Shown here: one piece after another, positions 46,190-53,820 of the stretch | Numbering within the stretch: position 1 is the first letter of the stretch | Layout of the letters: every line of letters begins with the position of its first letter | Origin: Carboxylicivirga sp. M1479 | GTDB lineage: Bacteria; Bacteroidota; Bacteroidia; Bacteroidales; Marinilabiliaceae | Reading direction: 5' to 3' | DNA: 64,000 bases | NCBI RefSeq assembly: GCF_007097485.1 | Contig: NZ_VKDE01000020.1 | Span: 62,001 to 126,000 of the forward strand | Program-made: the position numbers and the translations under genes | Notes under the pieces: model-generated | Seen by the model: the letters and a program-made list of their open reading frames with translations, nothing else | What the model was told of the DNA's origin: nothing | Databases searched by the model: none

Positions 46190-47377
46190 ATGAAAAGAAT
46201 TTTACTTCTAACAGCTTTCGTAGCTGCTTGTACACTTGGATTTGCTCAAAATGACCTAGCCAACCAACAACAACAAAATACAGCACAACGACTTTTAAAC
46301 TCAAATCAAGGTCTTACGATTGGAGGATATGGTGAAGTACATTATAACCAGCCACTCAATTCAGACACATATAATAATGGTCAGTTAGATGTTCACCGAG
46401 TAGTTATGCTATTTGGTTATAACTTTAATGAGAAGACTCAATTTGTAACAGAGCTTGAATTTGAACATGTAAAAGAAGTTTATGTAGAACAAGCCTTTAT
46501 TCAGCACAAAATTAATAATGCCTTTCAGTTTAGAGGTGGTTTGATGCTAATACCAATGGGTATTGTAAATGAGTACCATGAGCCGAATACTTTTAACGGA
46601 GTTGAACGTCCTTTAGTTGATAAATATATTGCTCCAACAACATGGAGAGAAATTGGAGCCGGTTTCACTGGTAACATTTTACCAGCCTCTATTCGCTATC
46701 AAGCATATGTTGTAGGTGGTTTTAATGGTTACGATGGATCTGGAAAGTTCAGTGGTAAAAATGGATTGCGTAAAGGACGTCAGAAAGGTGCAGAGGCTTA
46801 TGTTAGTTCACCAAACTTCACAGGTAAAGTAGAGTACTTTGGCATTAGAGGTCTGAATGTGGGCTTGTCAGGTTACTTTGGCGACTCGCAAAGCACCTTA
46901 TATGATGGAATAGATAAAAGTGACAAAGAAGCTGTTGCAGCTGCAGACTCATCAACTATTGGCATGTCCATGATTGGATTAGATGCCCGTTATACTTATG
47001 GCGGTCTTCAGTTGAGAGGGCAGTACTACTACACCTCACTTTCAAACACTGAGCAGTACAACGAATTTACAAGTAGCGACTTGGGAAGCTCTTTAAATGG
47101 TCTTTATATTGAAGCAGGTTATAATGTATTCAAACACCTTGACAAGGTTACAACTGATTTGATACCGTTTATTCGTTACGAACAATTTGACACGCATAAC
47201 AAAGTAGCTGGTAACCTTGCTAAAAACGATGCGTACGATAAGAGTGCCATTACCACAGGTTTAACCTGGAAAATGACACAGAATGCTGTATTGAAAGCCG
47301 ATGTGCAGTTTGTTAAGTCAGCTGCCGATGATGAGTTTTCAAGAACGTTCAACGCTGGATTTGGTATCATGTTTTAA
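46190..47377 (+). CDS. Porin (OprO/OprP-like outer-membrane channel)
   Basis: The start at 46190 gives a standard signal peptide (MKRILLLTAFVAACTLGFAQ). The frame extends to 46133, but those codons are not signal-like. The 395-residue barrel has IGGYGEVHYNQPL at the first strand, VHRVVMLFGYNFNEKTQFVT, GGLMLIPMGIVNEYHEPNTF, and ends with DEFSRTFNAGFGIMF, a C-terminal Phe. This matches the phosphate-selective porin O/P family of Bacteroidota, although the substrate cannot be inferred. The FMN-binding protein gene follows with repeat copy C in between. Confidence 0.88.
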   Translation: MKRILLLTAFVAACTLGFAQNDLANQQQQNTAQRLLNSNQGLTIGGYGEVHYNQPLNSDTYNNGQLDVHRVVMLFGYNFNEKTQFVTELEFEHVKEVYVEQAFIQHKINNAFQFRGGLMLIPMGIVNEYHEPNTFNGVERPLVDKYIAPTTWREIGAGFTGNILPASIRYQAYVVGGFNGYDGSGKFSGKNGLRKGRQKGAEAYVSSPNFTGKVEYFGIRGLNVGLSGYFGDSQSTLYDGIDKSDKEAVAAADSSTIGMSMIGLDARYTYGGLQLRGQYYYTSLSNTEQYNEFTSSDLGSSLNGLYIEAGYNVFKHLDKVTTDLIPFIRYEQFDTHNKVAGNLAKNDAYDKSAITTGLTWKMTQNAVLKADVQFVKSAADDEFSRTFNAGFGIMF

Positions 47378-47378
47378 G

Positions 47379-47506
47379 AAATGAAAGCAAATTAACAACA
47401 TATGAAACGACCATGTAAATTTGATTATCCAAATTTTCACACAGAAGGATGATAAAATATACTTGAGAGTTCCATATGGCAAATGAAAGCAAATTATAAT
47501 CATATG
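47379..47506 (+). repeat. Hairpin-leader repeat, copy C, with duplicated flank
   Basis: Arms 47399-47430 and 47447-47478 (both ending CATATG at the outer edge) around a 16-base loop, then a tail running into the ATG at 47504. The 16-base string AAATGAAAGCAAATTA occurs on both sides (47379-47394 and 47481-47496), 102 bases apart. Confidence 0.88.
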
Positions 47507-48073
47507 AAAAAGTTAGTATTTATAACACTCTTATTTGCCTCAAGCGCTATGGCCATTGGTGGTAGTTCAGTGAATTACGAACACAAAGCCATTCACAAAA
47601 CGCTTATTAAAACCTGCAAGCTCATCAACCCAGAACTGTTGGAAATGAACATACCAACCGAGGTATCGAGTAAGATGGAAGGTAAGTTTTTTAATATACA
47701 GAGTGATAATACTAATTCAGAAATAACACATTGCTACATTGGACGTGTGAACAGTTGCCGAGCCGGCGGCTGTTCTGCGCCAAGTGCAAATCCAATTGGA
47801 GGAGATTCAGAATACTTCGATTACATGGTTTTCTACAACCATAAACACGAGGTGGTACTGGTTAAGGTTTTTAATTATCAGGCCAGCCATGGACATGAAG
47901 TAACGGCCAAAGGGTGGCTTAAGCAATTTATAGGCTATGATGGTAAAGATGAAAAATTAGAAGTCGGCCGAAACATTGATTCCATTTCAGGAGCTACCAT
48001 TTCTGTTAATGGTATTACCTCAGATATTGAGAACAAAACAAAAATCTTAGAAAGTCTGGCTCAAAAAAGCTAG
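47504..48073 (+). CDS. Secreted FMN-binding-domain protein (covalent flavinylation motif)
   Basis: The start at 47504 places Met directly before the signal peptide KKLVFITLLFASSAMAIGG; an in-frame ATG at 47483 belongs to repeat copy C. The mature 170 residues end with the FMN_bind motif DSISGATIS, which fits the D-x-x-[ST]-G-A-T site where ApbE links FMN to a Thr. NSCRAGGCSAPSANPIGGDS carries two Cys. The gene lies directly after a porin, with no ApbE or membrane redox partner in the window. Likely a periplasmic flavin electron carrier. Its stop overlaps the stop of the convergent dinB gene. Confidence 0.87.
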   Translation: MKKLVFITLLFASSAMAIGGSSVNYEHKAIHKTLIKTCKLINPELLEMNIPTEVSSKMEGKFFNIQSDNTNSEITHCYIGRVNSCRAGGCSAPSANPIGGDSEYFDYMVFYNHKHEVVLVKVFNYQASHGHEVTAKGWLKQFIGYDGKDEKLEVGRNIDSISGATISVNGITSDIENKTKILESLAQKS

Positions 48074-49137
48074 TCTGAAAAATTAATTTTTAATTGTAAG
48101 GCATCAGTTGTAGCATCCTCCTGAAAGTTAGATACCGTTAGGCCCAACAAGCGGATGGGACGATTAATCGGCGCTTCGTTCAACAAGTCATCTGCTAGCC
48201 TGGCTAATTGATTACTTGCTATTTCCTGCTCAATGGTTTTAGAGCGAGTTATCTGTTCAAAATTATCAAATTTCACTTTCAGCGTTAAAGTCTTACCCCC
48301 TTTCCCACTCTTTGAAAGGCGCTTCAACAAACCCTGCTTCAAAGTCTCTACCTCATGCTTAATTTGCTGTTCATCCTTTAAATCTCGACTAAAGGTATTT
48401 TCAATGCCCACCGATTTACGCTCACGATTAGGGCGCACAGGTCGCTCATCAACACCACGCGCAACATCGTAAAAATAATGACCGGCCTTGCCAAAGTAAT
48501 GAAGCATTCTCGGCAAATCAAACCTCAATAAATCTTTGCCCTTATGAATATCTAGCTGGTGCATTTTTTCAGCCGTTTTTTTGCCAACACCAAAAAACTT
48601 TTCGATTGGCAACTGCTCAATAAAAGCTTGCACTCCCGACGGCTTAATAATAAAAATACCATTGGGCTTGCGCTGATCACTGGCCACCTTGGCTAAAAAC
48701 TTATTGACGCTTACGCCTGCTGAAGCCGTTAATTGTGTTTGATCAAATATCTTTTGCTTTATTTCGCGAGCTACCTCGGTTGCCGACTCAATACCTTTTT
48801 TATTATCTGTCACATCTAAAAAGGCTTCATCCAAAGAAAGGGGCTCAACCAAATGGGTATATTCATAAAAGATTTCACGTATTTGTTGCGATACTTCCTT
48901 ATACACTTCGAAACGGTGCTTTTGAAAAATAAGTTGCGGACAACGACGAACCGCTATCTTTGAAGCCATGGCCGACCGAATACCATATTTGCGAGCCTCA
49001 TAACTAGCCGCTGCAATAACGCCACGTTCACTACTTCCTCCCACAGCCACAGGTTTACCACGCAACTCTGGAAAATCGCGCTGCTCAACAGATGCAAAAA
49101 AAGCATCCATATCGATATGGATAATTTTACGTGACAT
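48070..49137 (-). CDS. dinB: DNA polymerase IV (Y-family translesion polymerase)
   Basis: A 355-residue Y-family polymerase. It has the catalytic acids in HIDMDAFFASVEQRD and SLDEAFLDVTDN, the steric-gate region AFFASVE, RGKPVAVGG, and the helix-hairpin-helix LPIEKFFGVGKKTAEKMH. The little-finger domain follows to the end. It lacks an obvious C-terminal clamp-binding QLxLF box, although DALQLKINF at the end may serve as one. It carries out error-prone bypass of DNA lesions. Convergent with the FMN-binding gene, overlapping it by four bases. No LexA site was identified. Confidence 0.96.
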   Translation of the reverse strand: MSRKIIHIDMDAFFASVEQRDFPELRGKPVAVGGSSERGVIAAASYEARKYGIRSAMASKIAVRRCPQLIFQKHRFEVYKEVSQQIREIFYEYTHLVEPLSLDEAFLDVTDNKKGIESATEVAREIKQKIFDQTQLTASAGVSVNKFLAKVASDQRKPNGIFIIKPSGVQAFIEQLPIEKFFGVGKKTAEKMHQLDIHKGKDLLRFDLPRMLHYFGKAGHYFYDVARGVDERPVRPNRERKSVGIENTFSRDLKDEQQIKHEVETLKQGLLKRLSKSGKGGKTLTLKVKFDNFEQITRSKTIEQEIASNQLARLADDLLNEAPINRPIRLLGLTVSNFQEDATTDALQLKINFSD

Positions 49138-49282
49138 GTGATTTATTTGGCCAGCAAGTTACTTATTTATCTCTTCCTAAAAATACCATGTGCCTTCAGG
49201 GCAATTCACATTTAAAAATCTTTTACGTGAAACTCATCTCTTTAAGAGAAAAGAACTTGATTTTACTCTAGCCGCAAGGGCT

Positions 49283-49430
49283 TATACTTTCTTCCTTCTG
49301 CCGAAGAAAGTATACAAAGAAGCCCGCCGACTGCATCACTCACTTACCCACTAATTTCTTTGTTTTGAGACAGAAAGAACTCCCTACGGTCATACAACTT
49401 TCTGTCCATTCAAAATCAAAGAAAAGTGGG
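49283..49430. repeat. REP-like pair of intergenic palindromes
   Basis: First hairpin: perfect 12-base arms tatactttcttc/gaagaaagtata (49283-49294 and 49303-49314). Second: imperfect arms of about 31-33 bases (49347-49377 and 49398-49430), beginning cccact and ending gtggg. The composition is more GC-rich than its surroundings. Confidence 0.7.
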
Positions 49431-49589
49431 TCCCAAGCTACGTTGCTGATGTCGGATGAGTAACATGGAACGTTGTAAGGTTAAATGGGATTGCCGTGCA
49501 TGCGCCTTGGTTTATACGTGAAACTAGGCAACAAACAACTGTTCTAATTGGAAAGTATATAATATCATTTCGCATCCGTCAATTAGAAT

Positions 49590-49597
49590 TATCTTTG
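49590..49597 (+). promoter_or_regulatory. -7 promoter box TATCTTTG close to start codon
   Basis: TAnnTTTG match ending eight bases before the MATE gene ATG, implying a very short leader. Confidence 0.5.
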
Positions 49598-49605
49598 CAC
49601 CCGAT

Positions 49606-51033
49606 ATGAACAAAAGCGTAGACTTAACAAAAGGACCTATTTTTAAGCAATTGGTAAAATTAGCTTTACCAATCATTGGCACCTCACTGATGCAAATGGC
49701 CTATAACCTTACCGACATGATTTGGTTGGGACATTTAGGTAGTAATGCGGTGGCCTCGGTAGGAGGAGCTGGTTTCTTCATATGGCTTGGCATGTCGCTT
49801 TTGTTAGTTACACGTGTAGGTGCTGAGGTGGGTGTATCACAAGCTTTAGGCCGCAAAGAGCAAGAGATGGCAGCACGTTTTGCTCGTCACTCCTTGTTTT
49901 GGGCACTGGTTTTATCAATCATCATAGCCGCCATTGCATTAATATTTACACCAGAACTGATCGGCGTTTTTCGCTTGTCAAAAGGCGTGGTTGAAGATGG
50001 TGCCATCAGTTATTTACGCATTGTTTCTTTGGGTTTTGTGTTCACTTTTGTCAACCCCACTTTTCAGGGTATATACAATGGTGTTGGCAACAGCCGTTTA
50101 CCATTTTACTATTTGTTAGTTGGCCTTGGGCTAAACATGCTGCTAGATCCTTTATTAATCTTTGGTTTTGGTTTTATTCCAGCCTTTGGCATTCAAGGAG
50201 CTGCGTGGGCCACTGTTATTGCTCAAGTAGTTGTTTTCGGGATTTTCTACATCCGTTTCGTGGTAAAGAAAGAAGTTATCGATCCGGATTTTAAGCGCTT
50301 TAAACTAACCAAAGAGATATCGCTCAAAATATTCAAACTCGGAATGCCTGTTGCTGCCGAGAGTTCATTATTCGCCTGCTTCGCTCTTATATTAGCACGC
50401 ATGATAACCAAATGGGGCGATATTCCCATAGCAGTACAAAGTGTAGGAGCACAAATAGAAGCCATTTCATGGATGACCTCATCGGGCTTTGCCACCGCTT
50501 TGGGCAGTTTTACGGGTCAAAATTATGGTGCTAGCAACTGGAGCCGTATTAAAAAAGGCTATTACACCACCTTGGGTATTGGCGTGTTCCTTGGCACCAT
50601 TGTTACCATATCGTTTATCGTATTTGGCCAACAAATATTCTCTTTATTCCTACGTGAGCCAGAGCCCTTACAAATGGGCATAGTTTACCTGAAAATACTG
50701 GCCGTTTCGCAAGTGTTTATGATTATCGAAATTATTACCCGAGGCGCTTTTAATGGCATTGGACAAACAGTGCCTCCATCTATTATTGGCATTGTTTTTA
50801 CAGGATCGCGGGTGCCGGCAGCTCTAATTCTTTCGGCCGAAAAATACCTGGGCATGCTAGGTATATGGTGGGCCATCAGCTTATCCAGTGTTGTAAAGGG
50901 ACTTACTTTGGTAGCTTGGTACATCAGTGTATTACACCGATCGGGCGGTACAAAAAAGAAAACAAATAAAAAATGTTTATCATTCCTCCCCACCCGCCAA
51001 CGGCAACAAATTAAAATAGAAGAACTCGATTAA
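49606..51033 (+). CDS. MATE-family efflux transporter
   Basis: A 475-residue inner-membrane protein with 12 predicted helices in two related halves (GPIFKQLVKLALPIIGTSLM opens the first, ISLKIFKLGMPVAAESSLF the second). AYNLTDMIWLGHLG and GVSQALGRKEQEMAARF are MATE signatures. It exports drugs or metabolites by Na+ or H+ antiport. The C-terminal tail is basic (GGTKKKTNKK, TRQRQQ). The mnmD gene starts 11 bases after its stop, so they are likely cotranscribed, although no functional link is evident. Confidence 0.93.
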   Translation: MNKSVDLTKGPIFKQLVKLALPIIGTSLMQMAYNLTDMIWLGHLGSNAVASVGGAGFFIWLGMSLLLVTRVGAEVGVSQALGRKEQEMAARFARHSLFWALVLSIIIAAIALIFTPELIGVFRLSKGVVEDGAISYLRIVSLGFVFTFVNPTFQGIYNGVGNSRLPFYYLLVGLGLNMLLDPLLIFGFGFIPAFGIQGAAWATVIAQVVVFGIFYIRFVVKKEVIDPDFKRFKLTKEISLKIFKLGMPVAAESSLFACFALILARMITKWGDIPIAVQSVGAQIEAISWMTSSGFATALGSFTGQNYGASNWSRIKKGYYTTLGIGVFLGTIVTISFIVFGQQIFSLFLREPEPLQMGIVYLKILAVSQVFMIIEIITRGAFNGIGQTVPPSIIGIVFTGSRVPAALILSAEKYLGMLGIWWAISLSSVVKGLTLVAWYISVLHRSGGTKKKTNKKCLSFLPTRQRQQIKIEELD

Positions 51034-51044
51034 GCAGCTATACA

Positions 51045-51710
51045 ATGTTAAAAGATAAATCGCGTAAAGTAGAGTTAAAAATATCGGCCGATGGTTCGCA
51101 CACCTTGTTTGTACCCGAATTGGATGAGCACTACCATTCGGTAAACGGAGCACGCAACGAATCGATGCATGTGTTTATTGAGCCGGCATTAGAATACCAC
51201 ACACAAAAAAACCTGAGCATTCTGGAAATCGGATTAGGAACGGGACTTAATGCTTTTTTATCAGCACTTCATCAGGCAGGTAAAACTATTTTTTACCATG
51301 CACTAGAGAAATACCCTCTTACACAGGAGGCTGCATTGGAACTGAATTTTGCCGAGGATAAAAAGAACAAAGAACTATTTAATCAGCTTCATCAGTTAAG
51401 TTGGAATACGCCAGAAACACTAAAGTCCAATTTTACACTACTCAAGGAAGAAAGCGATTTAACCACCATCACCTTTGACAGAACTTACGATTTGGTGTAT
51501 TTCGATGCTTTTGCTCCCGAGGTACAGCCCGAAATGTGGAGCGAAGCCATCTTTAAGAAAATATACGATGCCATGAATAAAAATGGCATACTAACCACCT
51601 ATTGTGCCAAGGGTGTTGTCAGAAGAACAATGCAAGCTATTGGATTCACAGTTGAAAGACTGCCCGGACCAAAGGGGAAACGTGAGATGTTGCGCGCCAC
51701 TAAAGCGTAA
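51045..51710 (+). CDS. mnmD: tRNA 5-(aminomethyl)-2-thiouridine(34) methyltransferase MnmD
   Basis: A 221-residue SAM-dependent methyltransferase equal to the MnmD half of bifunctional MnmC. SAM-binding motif I is LEIGLGTGLNAFL. An acidic residue after motif II is in YHALEKYPL. The catalytic pattern is YDLVYFDAFAPEVQPEMW, and the C-terminus is LTTYCAKGVVRR with LPGPKGKREMLRA. It performs the last methylation of the wobble uridine modification in tRNAs. The FAD-dependent MnmC1 domain is absent, as usual in Bacteroidota. Downstream of MATE in an apparent operon. Confidence 0.93.
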   Translation: MLKDKSRKVELKISADGSHTLFVPELDEHYHSVNGARNESMHVFIEPALEYHTQKNLSILEIGLGTGLNAFLSALHQAGKTIFYHALEKYPLTQEAALELNFAEDKKNKELFNQLHQLSWNTPETLKSNFTLLKEESDLTTITFDRTYDLVYFDAFAPEVQPEMWSEAIFKKIYDAMNKNGILTTYCAKGVVRRTMQAIGFTVERLPGPKGKREMLRATKA

Positions 51711-52082
51711 ACCTGAAAAGAACATTGTTGGACTCCAAACATCTTTGCTTAATAGAAGTAGAGATAGCATGAACATGACGCTTCAATAGTATGTTCATCA
51801 CTAATCTCAAGCATAAATATATAATTAAGCCTATGCTTAAAGTTATTTAAGTATAGGCTTAAGTACTCGTTAAGCATAGGGTAAAAAACAAAAACAACAG
51901 GTAGAAACCTCATAAACATACCTTTGATAAAGGAAAAACATCATGATGTATGGGCAAATAACTACTTTGCTATTGAAGTATCATAATTGATTAAGCCATT
52001 CAATCCTGACAATCATCCTTGTTCAGATAATACTATATTAGTATTTTGTGCATCTAAACAATCACATTCAATTCATCTATTT
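51711..52082. other. Intergenic region with alternative hairpins
   Basis: Three related segments (51826-51840, 51847-51861 and about 51870-51881) can form mutually exclusive stems. A Met upstream of the peptidase start at 52083 lies within this region but gives a non-signal extension. Nothing else recognised. Confidence 0.5.
51826..51881 (+). repeat. Inverted-repeat cluster with competing stems
   Basis: Segment 51826-51840 pairs with 51847-51861 (14 of 15 positions) or, through 11 bases, with ttaagcatagg downstream near 51870. Confidence 0.6.
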
Positions 52083-53717
52083 ATGACTAAATTACTGATG
52101 CCACTAATGGCAATCTTATTAATTACAGGCTGCCAACCCAAGCCTATCTACACCAGTTCTGTTGAAAACATACAGGAAAAGGTGGAAGAATTTATACCCG
52201 TTACCCTAAGCACCGACTTAAGCGTATTAAGCGAAAAAGAAAAGCAAATGCTACCAATATTATTTGAAACAGCTCAAATAATGGAAGATTTGTATTGGCA
52301 ACAAACTTGGGGCGACAGAGCTGCCATCCTAAACAATATTGACAACGAATACCTAAAGAAATTTGTACAGATCAACTATGGTCCTTGGGAACGTTTAAAT
52401 AACAACCAATCGTTTATTGAGGGTATTGACAAAAAACCTGCAGGTGCTCAATTCTATCCAGCGGATATGACCAAGGAAGAATTTGCAGCTTTTGACAGCG
52501 ACATCAAGTCGGGCTTGTACACCGTTGTTCAGCGTAAGGAAGGCAATTCTTTAGAAGCGATTCCATACAGCGAAAAGTATAAAACAGAGCTAAGCAGAGC
52601 TGCTGAATTATTAAACCAAGCTGCTGCATTGGCCGAAGATGAGGGCTTGAGAAACTACCTGACATTACGTGCCGAAGCCTTATTATCAAACGACTATTTG
52701 GCAAGTGACATGGCCTGGATGGACATGAAAACCAATACCATTGATTTTGTAGTCGGTCCTATTGAAACCTATGAAGATGCACTATACGGAAGCAAAGCCG
52801 CTTTTGAATCATTCATCTTAATTAAAGACAAAGAATGGTCGGGTAAACTAACACGTTTTGCATCCTTATTACCTCAACTTCAGGAATCGTTACCTGTACC
52901 TGCTGAATACAAAGCAGAAGTGCCAGGAACGGATAGTGACCTGGGAGCCTACGATGCTTTATACTATGCCGGCGACTGTAACGCAGGAAGTAAAACCATT
53001 GCAATTAACCTACCAAATGATCCGCAAGTACACATTGAAAAAGGAAGTCGTAAGCTACAGTTGAAAAACTCGATGCGTGCTAAATTCGACAACATCCTAA
53101 TTCCTATCAGTCAGGTTGTAATTGCTCCAGAGCAACAAAAACATGTGAAGTTTGATGCTTTCTTTGAAAACACCATGTTTCATGAGGTGGCACATGGCTT
53201 AGGTATCAAAATGACCTTAGACGGTAACCAGAGTGTGCGCGAAGCGATGCAGGAAACTGCTTCATCGGTAGAAGAAGCTAAAGCCGACATACTGGGCTTA
53301 TACATGGTAAGTAAACTTGCTGAAATGGGCGAGCTAACAAACAAAGACTTAATGGACAATTACGTGACTTTTATGGCAGGTATTTTCCGTTCGGTACGCT
53401 TTGGTGCTGCCAGTGCACATGGTAAAGCCAACATGATGCGCTTCAACTATTTCCAGGAAAAAGGTGCTTTTAGTTACGACCAAGCCTCAGGGTACTACAC
53501 GGTTGACTTTGATAAAATGACTGAAGCCATGAACAGTCTTTCGGCTGAATTATTGATTATGCAAGGTAATGGCGATTACAACAAGGCTAAAAATATGTTG
53601 GCCGAAATGGGCAATATTCGTCCTGCCTTACAAGCTGACCTGGATAGAATTGCCAAAGCTGGCATTCCTCGCGATATCGTTTTTAATCAAGGCATTGATG
53701 TTTGCGGATTAAACTAA
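52083..53717 (+). CDS. Dipeptidyl peptidase III-like metallopeptidase (family M49), lipoprotein
   Basis: The start at 52083 gives a lipoprotein signal (MTKLLMPLMAILLITGC); upstream in-frame codons to 51987 lack signal features. The zinc site is HEVAH in TMFHEVAHGLGIKMTLDG, with the third ligand in EEAKADILGLYMV, the M49 layout. Classical DPP III has HELLGH with one extra residue; here the site is HExxH, as in some bacterial M49 relatives. At 544 residues it is somewhat shorter than human DPP III. It probably cleaves dipeptides from oligopeptides in the periplasm. Monocistronic. Confidence 0.9.
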   Translation: MTKLLMPLMAILLITGCQPKPIYTSSVENIQEKVEEFIPVTLSTDLSVLSEKEKQMLPILFETAQIMEDLYWQQTWGDRAAILNNIDNEYLKKFVQINYGPWERLNNNQSFIEGIDKKPAGAQFYPADMTKEEFAAFDSDIKSGLYTVVQRKEGNSLEAIPYSEKYKTELSRAAELLNQAAALAEDEGLRNYLTLRAEALLSNDYLASDMAWMDMKTNTIDFVVGPIETYEDALYGSKAAFESFILIKDKEWSGKLTRFASLLPQLQESLPVPAEYKAEVPGTDSDLGAYDALYYAGDCNAGSKTIAINLPNDPQVHIEKGSRKLQLKNSMRAKFDNILIPISQVVIAPEQQKHVKFDAFFENTMFHEVAHGLGIKMTLDGNQSVREAMQETASSVEEAKADILGLYMVSKLAEMGELTNKDLMDNYVTFMAGIFRSVRFGAASAHGKANMMRFNYFQEKGAFSYDQASGYYTVDFDKMTEAMNSLSAELLIMQGNGDYNKAKNMLAEMGNIRPALQADLDRIAKAGIPRDIVFNQGIDVCGLN

Positions 53718-53740
53718 AAATCCGATCTCAATAAAATACA

Positions 53741-53775
53741 AAAGGCGATTGCTTCAACAAGCAATCGCCTTTTTA
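53741..53775. terminator. Strong bidirectional intrinsic terminator
   Basis: Perfect 14-base arms (53741-53754 and 53759-53772), with T downstream and A upstream, between convergent genes. Confidence 0.9.
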
Positions 53776-53820
53776 TTCACCTCAACACTATCTCCTGTAC
53801 CCCAGTTTAGATCGAAGTGA

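Larger units (their letters stand above)
49138..49605. other. Intergenic region with nested palindromes
   Basis: Contains the two REP-like palindromes at 49283-49314 and 49347-49430 and the MATE promoter box. Nothing else is recognised. Confidence 0.6.

Noticed and set aside
49138-49605. Insertion-sequence remnant or RNA gene
   Set aside because: Palindromes are present, but there is no transposase fragment and no tRNA- or rRNA-like core.
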